Assembly: GCA_947501845.1 (NCBI GenBank) | Contig: CANMXP010000023.1 | Coordinates: forward strand, 23,488 to 87,487 | Direction of reading: 5' to 3' | DNA length: 64,000 nucleotides | From: an uncultured Flavobacteriaceae bacterium | GTDB lineage: Bacteria > Bacteroidota > Bacteroidia > Flavobacteriales > Flavobacteriaceae | Shown: positions 18,077 through 25,703 of the stretch, piece by piece | How positions within the stretch are numbered: the first letter of the stretch is position 1 | Layout: each line of letters begins with the position of its first letter | Notes under the pieces: generated by a model | Databases searched by the model: none | Seen by the model: the letters and a program-made list of their open reading frames with translations, nothing else | Told to the model about the DNA's origin: nothing | Position numbers and translations under genes: made by a program

Positions 18077-18601
18077 CTATTCAATAGTTTCTCCTTTGGC
18101 TATCTTATCTCTAACATAATTCATTAAGCCCCCTGCTTCTCCAACTTCAGCAACAAATGGTGCTGCTGGTACAGATTGAAACTCGGTTCCTTTGGTGATG
18201 TTTTTTATGATTCCTGTATCAGGGTTGTATTCTAATTCATCACCCGTTTCACAACCTTTATCTATATCATCACAAGTTACAAAAGGCAATCCATAATTAA
18301 TAGCATTTCTAAATTGTAATCTGGCAAAACTTGTAGCAAAAACAGCTTGAATCCCTGCTCCCATTAGACCTGTTATAACATGCTCTATAGATTTTCCTCC
18401 GCCAGCAAAATTGTGAGCTGCTACAATAAAAGTATAACCATTGTCTTTAAATGCGTTTTCTTTATTGAATTCTTCTTTTACCCCAGCCATAACCCATTTA
18501 CTGTTGTCTTTTGGATCTATGGCAGATGTCCAATATTCTTGAATTATAATATCGTAGGCCATAACGTAGTCGTCTGAGACCCAACATGTTCCTCTCATCA
18601 T
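18077..18601 (-). CDS. Aconitase-superfamily small subunit, altered active loop
   Basis: A 174-residue swivel-domain protein of the LeuD/DmdB type. It carries the family's C-terminal landmarks FATSFARLQFRNAINYGLPF and the preceding FIVAAHNF strand. However the loop that in LeuD and aconitase reads GSSRE(H/Q) here reads GGGKSIEH (residues 67-74): the arginine that binds the substrate carboxylate is replaced and the serines are shifted. Partner large subunit at 19975. The LeuD paralogue at 46520 has the canonical loop. Either it uses a different substrate or it is a hydratase with a changed mechanism. Not leucine synthesis, judging by the neighbours. Confidence 0.75.
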   Translation of the reverse strand: MMRGTCWVSDDYVMAYDIIIQEYWTSAIDPKDNSKWVMAGVKEEFNKENAFKDNGYTFIVAAHNFAGGGKSIEHVITGLMGAGIQAVFATSFARLQFRNAINYGLPFVTCDDIDKGCETGDELEYNPDTGIIKNITKGTEFQSVPAAPFVAEVGEAGGLMNYVRDKIAKGETIE

Positions 18602-18614
18602 TTCTTATTTATTT

Positions 18615-19961
18615 TTAACTTATTAATTCTTTATAAACTCTATTTGCTGATTCTGCTGCGCCTTCCATACCTCTATTTTCATGCGCTGTATGTTCTCCTG
18701 CAAAATGTATATTCCCTGCAGGTTTTATCATATCTAAAAACCAGGAGGCTTGACCTGGAGCAAACTCAATATATGCACCTTTATTGTATTTATATTGTCC
18801 CCAATTTTGAACTCCTAAATACTCTATTTTACCTGTAGAAGCTGGTCTTATCTCATTCATTTTTTTTATGGTATACTCTGCTATTTCTTTTTCTGACATC
18901 TTATCAAAAAAAGCAGTGCCTTTACCATTTACCCAGCATGCTATTTTCTTCTCTGCTGGCGATGAACTCATGTTCATTATACGCTCTAAAGGTGTATCTG
19001 TCCACATACTTATAGGAATGCTATCATCTTCCCAATAATTAGCGCTATGTGATAAATGAATTTGCGTGATATTAGTATATGAAACTTCTTTTATAGCTTT
19101 TGCTTGATTGCTATTTAAACTTACATTAAGTTTTATATCTCTAAGCGTGGTAAACGGTAATGTGCTTATTACTTTTTTAGCTCTATAACTTGTTCCATCT
19201 GAACAGGTAACCCTTACTTCTGTATCAGAATCATCTATTCTAGTAACCATTTTATTTGTTAAAACTGGTTTCTTTAAAGTTTCAACAATTTTATTAATAA
19301 AACTAATTGTGCCGTCTTTAAAATTCAGAGCTCTTTTTGATCCGTTATATTTACCAAAAGCTCTACTATGGTGCGCATTAATAGCAGATGTTTTATAAAC
19401 ATCATTATAATTTAAGCTGATATCTGCTAAAGCAATTTCTTCATCCGATAAACCATTTTGCTTTAAAAACTCACTGTACGGTTCATCAAAACTAGGGTTC
19501 TGATACCAACCATCTAGACTTGGTAGATAATCAGATTTTCCAAGGGCCGTAAACTGATGTATATAGGGTTTCACCTCTTCCTTTGGCCAAGGATGTTTAA
19601 TCTCACCATTTAGATATATGACTGTTGGATCGTTCATGAAACTAGTAATATCAATCATCTCAACACCTGTTTCTTCTATTAATGGCAATAAATTATCATA
19701 CTTATCACCAATACCTCTGCCTCCAACATCTCTATCAATATCTGTTCTTGTAAACATTCTGCCGCCTAATCTTGAACTCCCCTCTAACAGCATATAATCT
19801 TTACCTACTTTTTCTAAAAGATTTGCCAAGAAAAGCCCAGAAATACCGCCTCCTAAAATCAAAAATTCGGTATCTAACTTTGCTGTATTACAACTTAATG
19901 GTAATAGACCTGTTGCAATACCTCCAATCGTTGCTTTTTTTATAAAAATCCTACGTTTCAA
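18615..19961 (-). CDS. Exported flavin amine-oxidase-like oxidoreductase
   Basis: A 448-residue flavoprotein. The N-terminus, MKRRIFIKKATIGGIATGLL followed by PLSCN, has a Tat-like basic start and a lipobox cysteine near residue 24, so a membrane-anchored periplasmic protein is likely. FAD motif FLILGGGISGLFLANLLEKVG begins near residue 32; the C-terminal IHFAGEHTAHENRGMEGAAE is typical of the monoamine-oxidase/phytoene-desaturase/protoporphyrinogen-oxidase superfamily. It oxidises an amine or desaturates a C-C bond. It lies between the two hydro-lyase subunit genes, and a paralogue is at 30828. Confidence 0.85.
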   Translation of the reverse strand: MKRRIFIKKATIGGIATGLLPLSCNTAKLDTEFLILGGGISGLFLANLLEKVGKDYMLLEGSSRLGGRMFTRTDIDRDVGGRGIGDKYDNLLPLIEETGVEMIDITSFMNDPTVIYLNGEIKHPWPKEEVKPYIHQFTALGKSDYLPSLDGWYQNPSFDEPYSEFLKQNGLSDEEIALADISLNYNDVYKTSAINAHHSRAFGKYNGSKRALNFKDGTISFINKIVETLKKPVLTNKMVTRIDDSDTEVRVTCSDGTSYRAKKVISTLPFTTLRDIKLNVSLNSNQAKAIKEVSYTNITQIHLSHSANYWEDDSIPISMWTDTPLERIMNMSSSPAEKKIACWVNGKGTAFFDKMSEKEIAEYTIKKMNEIRPASTGKIEYLGVQNWGQYKYNKGAYIEFAPGQASWFLDMIKPAGNIHFAGEHTAHENRGMEGAAESANRVYKELIS

Positions 19962-19974
19962 AGTCTATTAAATT

Positions 19975-21243
19975 TTATATATCAAATGTTCTTGGATCTG
20001 TTATTTCTCCTCGTATTGCCGAAGCAGCAACTACCGATGGGGATGTTAGATAAATCTCCGCTTTTTTGCTTCCCATTCTACCTGTCATATTTCTATTTCC
20101 AGCACTTAAAACAATATCTCCATCACCCGCAACACCTGTATGAATACCCGCGCAAGCCGCACAACTAGGCGTATCTACAGCTGCGCCCGCTTCTACAAGT
20201 GTTTCTATATAACCTGCTCTTAAAGCTTCTAAATATACTGTTTGACTGGCAGGAACTAATATCATATTCACATCTCTGTGTACTTGTTTTCCTTTCATTA
20301 TTTCTGCCATAGCAGCAAAATCTTCAAGTCTTCCATTTGTACAAGTTCCAACAAATGCTTTATTAAACTTTTGTCCTATTAATTTTTCTATAGGCTGCGT
20401 ATCATCTAATTTACCAGGCATAGCGATAGTTGGGCCTAAATCTGAAACATCAATATTATACACCTGATCGTACTCAGCATCTTCATCACTGGTAATCATT
20501 TCCCAGGCATCGGAAGTTCTATTTCTTAAATACCTTTCTGTTATTTTATCTGGTGCAACTATACCGTTTTTAGCACCTAAATCTACCGTCATATTACATA
20601 AGGTCATTCTACCTGCCATACTCAAACTTTCTATGGCTGGACCAGTAAATTCCAATGCCTTATATAATAGGTGTCCGTTCCAATGCATCATACCCATGAT
20701 ATGTAGACTTAAATCTTTGGCCATTACCCAAGGTTGCCATTTACCCGTAATATTAAATTTCACAGATTGTGGTATCCTAAACCATGCTTTTCCTGTGGCC
20801 ATAGCTACCGCAGCATCGGTTACTCCTATTGCATTTCCAACGGCACCTACAGCGCCATAGGTATTTGCATGAGAATCTGTACCTATACTTATTGTTCCAG
20901 GTAACACGTGCCCTTGCTCAACCATGATTTGATGAGCAATACCTTGCCTTCCAAGATCATAAAAATTAGTAATATCATGCTCTTTTACTACTTCTCGCCA
21001 CTCATTTAGCATGGTTGCGAACTTCTGATTTGGTGGAGGTACTAGATGATCTGAAACACAAATCACTTTGTTTTTATCAAAAACTTCCTTCTTCCCCAAA
21101 GATTTAAACTTATCAAAACAAGTTTTACCAAGGTAGTCCATAGTCATTACAGAATTTATATCTGTCCATACCAGCTCTCCTGGTGCTAAACTATCTCTTC
21201 CGCTATTGCGGGCCATAATTTTTTCTGTTATGGTCATTCCCAT
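19975..21243 (-). CDS. Aconitase-superfamily large subunit (LeuC/DmdA-like)
   Basis: A 422-residue 4Fe-4S hydro-lyase. The cluster cysteines are Cys301 in FVGTCTNGR and Cys361/Cys364 in PSCAACAG; GTDSHANTYGAVGAVG near 121 is also typical. LeuC-type enzymes isomerise 2-isopropylmalate; DmdAB of nicotinate degraders hydrates dimethylmaleate. With HpcH aldolase, amine oxidase and hydantoinase genes around it, hydration of a substituted maleate is more likely than leucine synthesis. First gene of a long minus-strand operon, separated from the divergent MFS gene by operator site 3. Its small subunit is two genes downstream. Confidence 0.85.
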   Translation of the reverse strand: MGMTITEKIMARNSGRDSLAPGELVWTDINSVMTMDYLGKTCFDKFKSLGKKEVFDKNKVICVSDHLVPPPNQKFATMLNEWREVVKEHDITNFYDLGRQGIAHQIMVEQGHVLPGTISIGTDSHANTYGAVGAVGNAIGVTDAAVAMATGKAWFRIPQSVKFNITGKWQPWVMAKDLSLHIMGMMHWNGHLLYKALEFTGPAIESLSMAGRMTLCNMTVDLGAKNGIVAPDKITERYLRNRTSDAWEMITSDEDAEYDQVYNIDVSDLGPTIAMPGKLDDTQPIEKLIGQKFNKAFVGTCTNGRLEDFAAMAEIMKGKQVHRDVNMILVPASQTVYLEALRAGYIETLVEAGAAVDTPSCAACAGIHTGVAGDGDIVLSAGNRNMTGRMGSKKAEIYLTSPSVVAASAIRGEITDPRTFDI

Positions 21244-21296
21244 ATTGTAAATTTTTTATTTAAAAATTGTGTCGTCTAAGATATTTATTTTATTTT

Positions 21297-21330
21297 AGTT
21301 AACAATATTAATTATTAATAAAGTTAATCA
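21297..21330. promoter_or_regulatory. Operator, double TTAA module (site 3)
   Basis: TTAA at 21299, 21308, 21315 and 21324, the same 0/9/16/25 spacing. It lies between the divergent LeuC-like gene (start 21243) and the MFS gene (start 21475). Confidence 0.8.
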
Positions 21331-21474
21331 TTTTTTTGAAATAAAAAAGTTTATTTCAAAAAAATAATTTTCTAATACCACATTTACGCATAAAAAGGGA
21401 AGAAACTAACTGATAATTAGTACATTTAAATAGCCTTCCTTAAAATCATTTTTACTAACTTAAAATTTAATATT

Positions 21475-22725
21475 TTGAAAAAACGAAACTTAAAAGAATT
21501 TAAATTTGGATGGCCGGTGATACTTTCCTCCACTTTAGGCATTGGATTAGGAATGTCTCCATTGCCATTTTACACGATTGGAGTCTTTGCCATACCATTA
21601 TCTCAAAAATTTGGTTGGGGTATGGATATAATAATGGGAGGTTTAACCTTTTTTACTATTGCTGCTTTATTCTCTAGCCCTCTTATTGGTTATGTAGCAG
21701 ATAAAATAGGCGCTAGAAAAACTGCACTATGGTCATTAACCTTATTTGGTTTAACCTTTATTGCTTTTAGTTTTAACAATGGCTCACCTATATTATATTA
21801 TGCCATATGGGTAACAATGGCATTTGCTGGAGCAGGAACATTACCTATGACTTGGACAAGAGCTATTAATAATTGGTTTAATGAAAATAGAGGTTTAGCT
21901 CTTGGGCTTTCTTTATTAGGAACAGGTTTGTTTGGAGCTTTTGCTAAATTATACGCCTATTCATTAATCGAAAATTTTGGATGGCGAATGGCGTACCTAG
22001 GTGTTGGCTTATTACCTCTTTTAATTGCTTTACCTGTAGCTTACTTCTTCTTTAGGGATACAGACGACCCAAAGGTTGCAGATAAAGTTGCCAAATTAAA
22101 GAAAGAAGTCCCTAATCATTCTAAAGGTAATAAAACGGGCTTAAGTGTTGCTCAAGCTTTAAAAGACTGGAAGTTCTGGCTACTGGCCTTCTCCTTTATA
22201 TTAATATCATTTGCTATAGGAGGTCCCATTCCTAATTTAGAAAAATTACTAAGCAGTAAAGGTTTTGATATAGGAGATGCTGTTATTCTTGCAAGTTCAA
22301 TTGGATATGCAGTATTAATAGGACGTTTAATTGGAGGCTATTTATTGGATAGGTTTTGGGCACCAGCTGTTGCATTTATTTTACTAAGTGTTCCAGCTCT
22401 TTCTTGTTATCTTTTACAAAGTGCAGATTTAAGTTATACCAATGCCCTAATTGCTGTTATAGTCTTAGGTTTTGGTGCAGGAGTAGAATACGATTTAATG
22501 GCTTATTTAGTATCTCGGTATTTTGGAATGAAAAATTACGCTGCCATTTACGGTTTTCTTTATGGCTTTTTTGCGATGGGAGCAGGTTTTGGACCCGTAA
22601 TTTTTGGTAAGTTTTTTGCAAATACTGGAAGTTATGATACTATTTTAGGATATGCTATGATTGCTTTTTTAGTAGGTTCATTTCCTTTATTATTTTTAGG
22701 AAAATATCGGAATTTCGGTGAATAA
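21475..22725 (+). CDS. MFS permease
   Basis: A 416-residue, 12-segment MFS protein. Signature loop DKIGARKTALW near residue 77, and FNENRGLALGLSLLGTG (about 138-155) resembling the oxalate/formate-antiporter and monocarboxylate branch. It uses TTG as the first codon with an in-frame lysine-rich start. It is divergent from the large hydro-lyase operon across operator site 3 and is followed after 18 bp by a quinone reductase gene. It probably imports a carboxylate produced in the periplasm. Confidence 0.85.
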   Translation: MKKRNLKEFKFGWPVILSSTLGIGLGMSPLPFYTIGVFAIPLSQKFGWGMDIIMGGLTFFTIAALFSSPLIGYVADKIGARKTALWSLTLFGLTFIAFSFNNGSPILYYAIWVTMAFAGAGTLPMTWTRAINNWFNENRGLALGLSLLGTGLFGAFAKLYAYSLIENFGWRMAYLGVGLLPLLIALPVAYFFFRDTDDPKVADKVAKLKKEVPNHSKGNKTGLSVAQALKDWKFWLLAFSFILISFAIGGPIPNLEKLLSSKGFDIGDAVILASSIGYAVLIGRLIGGYLLDRFWAPAVAFILLSVPALSCYLLQSADLSYTNALIAVIVLGFGAGVEYDLMAYLVSRYFGMKNYAAIYGFLYGFFAMGAGFGPVIFGKFFANTGSYDTILGYAMIAFLVGSFPLLFLGKYRNFGE

Positions 22726-22743
22726 TAGTTAATTGTATTCAAG

Positions 22744-23388
22744 ATGAAAGTATTAATTGTACATGCCCATGAAAACCCTGATTCATTTTGCGCTGCATTA
22801 TTAAACAAAGCACAAAAATTCTTTTCAGAAAAAGGGCACCATGTAGTAATTTCAGATTTGTATAAAATGAAATTTAATCCTGTTGGAGGGAAACATGATT
22901 TTACTCAATTATCAAATACTTCGCACTATAAATATGCTAACGAACAATTGCATGCCACTACAATTGATGGTTTTAGTGATGAGTTAAAGAAAGAGATGAA
23001 ACACCTTGAAGATATTGATACGTTGATTTTTAATTTTCCGCTCTGGTGGTTTGGCATGCCTGCTATACTTAAAGGCTGGATAGATAGAGTTTTAGCTTAT
23101 GGTTTTGCCTATGGCGGCCAGTATGAAATGGGGGCAAATGGTAGGTTTTCGGGCAAAAAATCATTTTTGAATGTTACTACTGGTAGCCCTGAGTCTTTGT
23201 ATCAAGAAAATAATGGACACCATAGAACCATAGATGACATTCTTTTAAATATTAATAAAGGGGTTTTAGAATTGGTTGGCTTTGAAGTTTTACCAAGCCA
23301 TGTTTCGTTTGGAGTTTCTAGAGTTCCTGAAGAAGAAAGAGAAAAAATGCTAAATAAATACGAAGCATACTTATGTCATTATTTCTAA
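22744..23388 (+). CDS. NAD(P)H quinone oxidoreductase (flavodoxin fold)
   Basis: A 214-residue flavodoxin-like protein. It begins MKVLIVHAHENPDSFCAALL, the FMN/FAD-binding start of the NQO1/KefF/MdaB family. LIFNFPLWWFGMPAILKGWIDR (about 100) and NVTTGSPESLY are the other family marks. It reduces quinones or other two-electron acceptors using NAD(P)H. No signal peptide. It is co-transcribed with the MFS gene and ends at a strong terminator. Its role may be removal of quinone-like intermediates or reduction of a conjugated chromophore. Confidence 0.87.
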   Translation: MKVLIVHAHENPDSFCAALLNKAQKFFSEKGHHVVISDLYKMKFNPVGGKHDFTQLSNTSHYKYANEQLHATTIDGFSDELKKEMKHLEDIDTLIFNFPLWWFGMPAILKGWIDRVLAYGFAYGGQYEMGANGRFSGKKSFLNVTTGSPESLYQENNGHHRTIDDILLNINKGVLELVGFEVLPSHVSFGVSRVPEEEREKMLNKYEAYLCHYF

Positions 23389-23390
23389 TA

Positions 23391-23420
23391 AAAAAAGAGG
23401 CTTTAAAAAGCCTCTTTTTA
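23391..23420. terminator. Bidirectional rho-independent terminator
   Basis: A 13-bp perfect stem (AAAAAGAGGCTTT / AAAGCCTCTTTTT) between convergent genes, with A/T runs on both sides. It can end transcription from the quinone reductase gene (plus) and the calycin-like gene (minus). Confidence 0.85.
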
Positions 23421-23442
23421 AATTCAATCAACACTTATAAAA

Positions 23443-23955
23443 CTAGTTATCAGAACGAGATGTTTGCCCGTTGGTTCTATTTTTAGGTAGATCTACCCAA
23501 AATTGAGGATCTATTCCCTCTTTTCCACAGACTTTTCGCTCTTCAATCATAGTTATTCCATTAAAAGTATCCCCTTCAGACCATTTCCATACTCTAATAC
23601 GGTGGTCGTCATTTCCTATCAAGTCTATTTGTTCAAACAAGATCATTCCTGGCCTATGTTTATATTCCCAAATTAATACAACACTTCTACCCGATTCCCA
23701 TGCTTTTCCTGAAAGTCTAGGGTTTTCAAAAATAAGTTCTCCTTCTTCATTAAAAGGACAAACCCCAAAGTCTAAACATTCTTTGAAACCGTCGTCCCAT
23801 GTGTATTCATTTACCTGATGATATTTATTATCTGGCAATAAAACACACGTTAATCTACTCTTCCATTGGTCAACAAGTTTCCCATTTGCATCAATTCTTC
23901 TGTAAGTTCCTTCCCAAATACCTTCATGTTTAGGAAATAATTTCAATTCTTTCAT
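23443..23955 (-). CDS. Calycin-like protein, DUF3598-type N-terminal resemblance
   Basis: A 170-residue protein. It opens with HEGIWEGTYRRIDANGKLVD and continues with regular beta strands (RLTCVLLPDNKYHQVNEY, ELIFENPRLSGKAW, SVVLIWEYKHRPG, HRIRVWKWSEG). This is the pattern of a lipocalin-like barrel and recalls DUF3598/CpcS-type proteins, which are related to bilin lyases. The match is from memory and should be tested. No signal peptide. It is a single-gene unit behind operator site 4. Likely a ligand-binding or isomerising barrel; DUF1838 kinship cannot be excluded. Confidence 0.55.
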   Translation of the reverse strand: MKELKLFPKHEGIWEGTYRRIDANGKLVDQWKSRLTCVLLPDNKYHQVNEYTWDDGFKECLDFGVCPFNEEGELIFENPRLSGKAWESGRSVVLIWEYKHRPGMILFEQIDLIGNDDHRIRVWKWSEGDTFNGITMIEERKVCGKEGIDPQFWVDLPKNRTNGQTSRSDN

Positions 23956-23986
23956 TTTAATCTTGTGTTTTTGTTATTTAAAATTT

Positions 23987-24020
23987 AGTTAATAATATTA
24001 ATTATTAATAAAGTTAACTA
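23987..24020. promoter_or_regulatory. Operator, double TTAA module (site 4)
   Basis: TTAA at 23989, 23998, 24005 and 24014. It lies upstream of the calycin-like gene (start 23955) and just after the E2 gene stop (24064). Confidence 0.8.
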
Positions 24021-24063
24021 TTATAGATTTAATAAACATGACAAATGTCATAGTTTTTTAAAT

Positions 24064-25671
24064 TTATAGGTTCAGTAGGAACCAATCTTCTAAAAGTGAT
24101 TTTATATATTTTAAAAATTTAGCGGCATCTGCACCATTAATAACTCTATGGTCAAACCCTATGGTTAAAGGCATTATCAACCTTGGTTCAAACTTCTCAT
24201 TTATCCAAACTGCTTCTTTTTGACTTCCTGCTACTCCTAAAATAGCTACTTGTGGATGATTTACCAAAGGAAATATAGCTGATGTACCAATACCGCCTAA
24301 GTTTGATATTGTAAATGTTGCTCCTTGCAATTCTTCAGGACTTATCTTTTTAGTTTTTACTTTCTGTGAAAGCCTTACTAAATCTTGTGAAATTTCTAAA
24401 ATGCCTTTTTCATTAACGTGTCTAATGGCAGGTACCATTAAACCTCTATCTGAATCTACTGCAACTCCAATATTTATATAATCTTTAAATATAATTTCGT
24501 TTGAATTACTATCTAAGCTCGTATTAAAAAGAGGGAACTCTTCAAGTGCTTTCGCCATAACCTTCACCAATATACTTGTTATTGTTAGAGCTCCCCCTTG
24601 TTCTTTAATACTATTTTTATGTAATTGTCTTTTAGCTTCTAAAGCTGTAATATCTACTTTTTCTTGTAACCACGCATGTGGAATTTCACTCCATGTAGTG
24701 GCCATATTTTTACTGGTTGCTTGAGCAATTCCAGTCATGGTTTCTTTATGAATATTGCCCCACTTACTAAAATCTGGTAATTCTACTTTTGGAGCAGCAA
24801 CTATTCCAGTTTCTCTACTTTCATTTAACTGCTTCGCATAATTTTTAACATCTTTAACAGCTATTCTACGCTTTCCTTCTGGCAAAGTAACTGCTGAAAT
24901 ATCTATTCCTATTTCGCGTGCTATTTTTCTAGCTAATGGAGTTGCTCTAAACTTGCCTTTACTAGAACTTACATTAGAAATTGATTCTTTTATTTCTTCT
25001 TTAATAATTTCTTTAGGTGATTCTGCTACTTCGAGTACTTTATTTGATTCCTTTTTTGAAGGACTAGATTTTACAGCTTCAGCACTATTTGTTTTTATAT
25101 CTAATATTGGCACTCCAGCTTCAACCTCATCACCAATTTTCACCAAAACACGCATTACTTCTCCAGATACATCTGCAGGTACTTCTACTACTACTTTATC
25201 GGTTTCTACCTCCATTAAAGTCTGCTCTTGAGAAATGGTATCGCCTTCTTTTATATGAATTGCTATTACAGTTCCTTTTTCAATGCCTTCACCTAAAGAA
25301 GGGAGCTTTAACTGCGTTTCAATAGGTTGGTTAGTATCTGTAATTATTTCTTGTACTGGTTCTTCAATTTCATTTATTACTATTTCTTCTTCCTCCTGAT
25401 CTGTTTCTCTAACTACATTAGCTGCTTCATTTATGGCCTCTCCAATTAATTGAATTATTGGAGTTCCCTCCTCAATTTCATCACCTATATTCACCAATAT
25501 ATTAGAAATTGTTCCTGCTGCGTCAGCAGGTATTTCTACAACCACTTTATCAGTTTCAACCTCCATGAGCGGCTGCTCGGCTTCTACTAGATCTCCTACT
25601 TTCACAGAAATAGCAATCACAGTACCTTTTTCTATGCCTTCTCCCAACGATGGTAACTTAAGTTCAATCAT
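24064..25671 (-). CDS. aceF: Pyruvate dehydrogenase E2, dihydrolipoamide acetyltransferase
   Basis: A 535-residue E2 with two N-terminal lipoyl domains: lipoylated lysines are Lys42 and Lys159, each in METD-K-VVVE-type loops. A peripheral-subunit-binding domain follows near 250-290 (ATPLARKIAREIGIDIS), then the catalytic core, whose active site reads FDHRVINGADAAKF near 506-519. Asn instead of Asp in DHRxxDG also occurs in some known E2p enzymes. It transfers acetyl groups from E1 to CoA. It lies 32 bp after the E1 gene in one operon. No E3 gene is in the window, so a chromosomal dihydrolipoamide dehydrogenase must serve it. Confidence 0.93.
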   Translation of the reverse strand: MIELKLPSLGEGIEKGTVIAISVKVGDLVEAEQPLMEVETDKVVVEIPADAAGTISNILVNIGDEIEEGTPIIQLIGEAINEAANVVRETDQEEEEIVINEIEEPVQEIITDTNQPIETQLKLPSLGEGIEKGTVIAIHIKEGDTISQEQTLMEVETDKVVVEVPADVSGEVMRVLVKIGDEVEAGVPILDIKTNSAEAVKSSPSKKESNKVLEVAESPKEIIKEEIKESISNVSSSKGKFRATPLARKIAREIGIDISAVTLPEGKRRIAVKDVKNYAKQLNESRETGIVAAPKVELPDFSKWGNIHKETMTGIAQATSKNMATTWSEIPHAWLQEKVDITALEAKRQLHKNSIKEQGGALTITSILVKVMAKALEEFPLFNTSLDSNSNEIIFKDYINIGVAVDSDRGLMVPAIRHVNEKGILEISQDLVRLSQKVKTKKISPEELQGATFTISNLGGIGTSAIFPLVNHPQVAILGVAGSQKEAVWINEKFEPRLIMPLTIGFDHRVINGADAAKFLKYIKSLLEDWFLLNL

Positions 25672-25703
25672 AATTGTATCTTTTACGTTGTTAAAAACGG
25701 AGA

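Noticed and set aside
19975..21243. Leucine biosynthesis genes leuC/leuD
   Set aside because: Two LeuCD-like pairs occur but no leuA or leuB, one small subunit has an altered loop, and all neighbours are catabolic, so a leucine role was not assigned.
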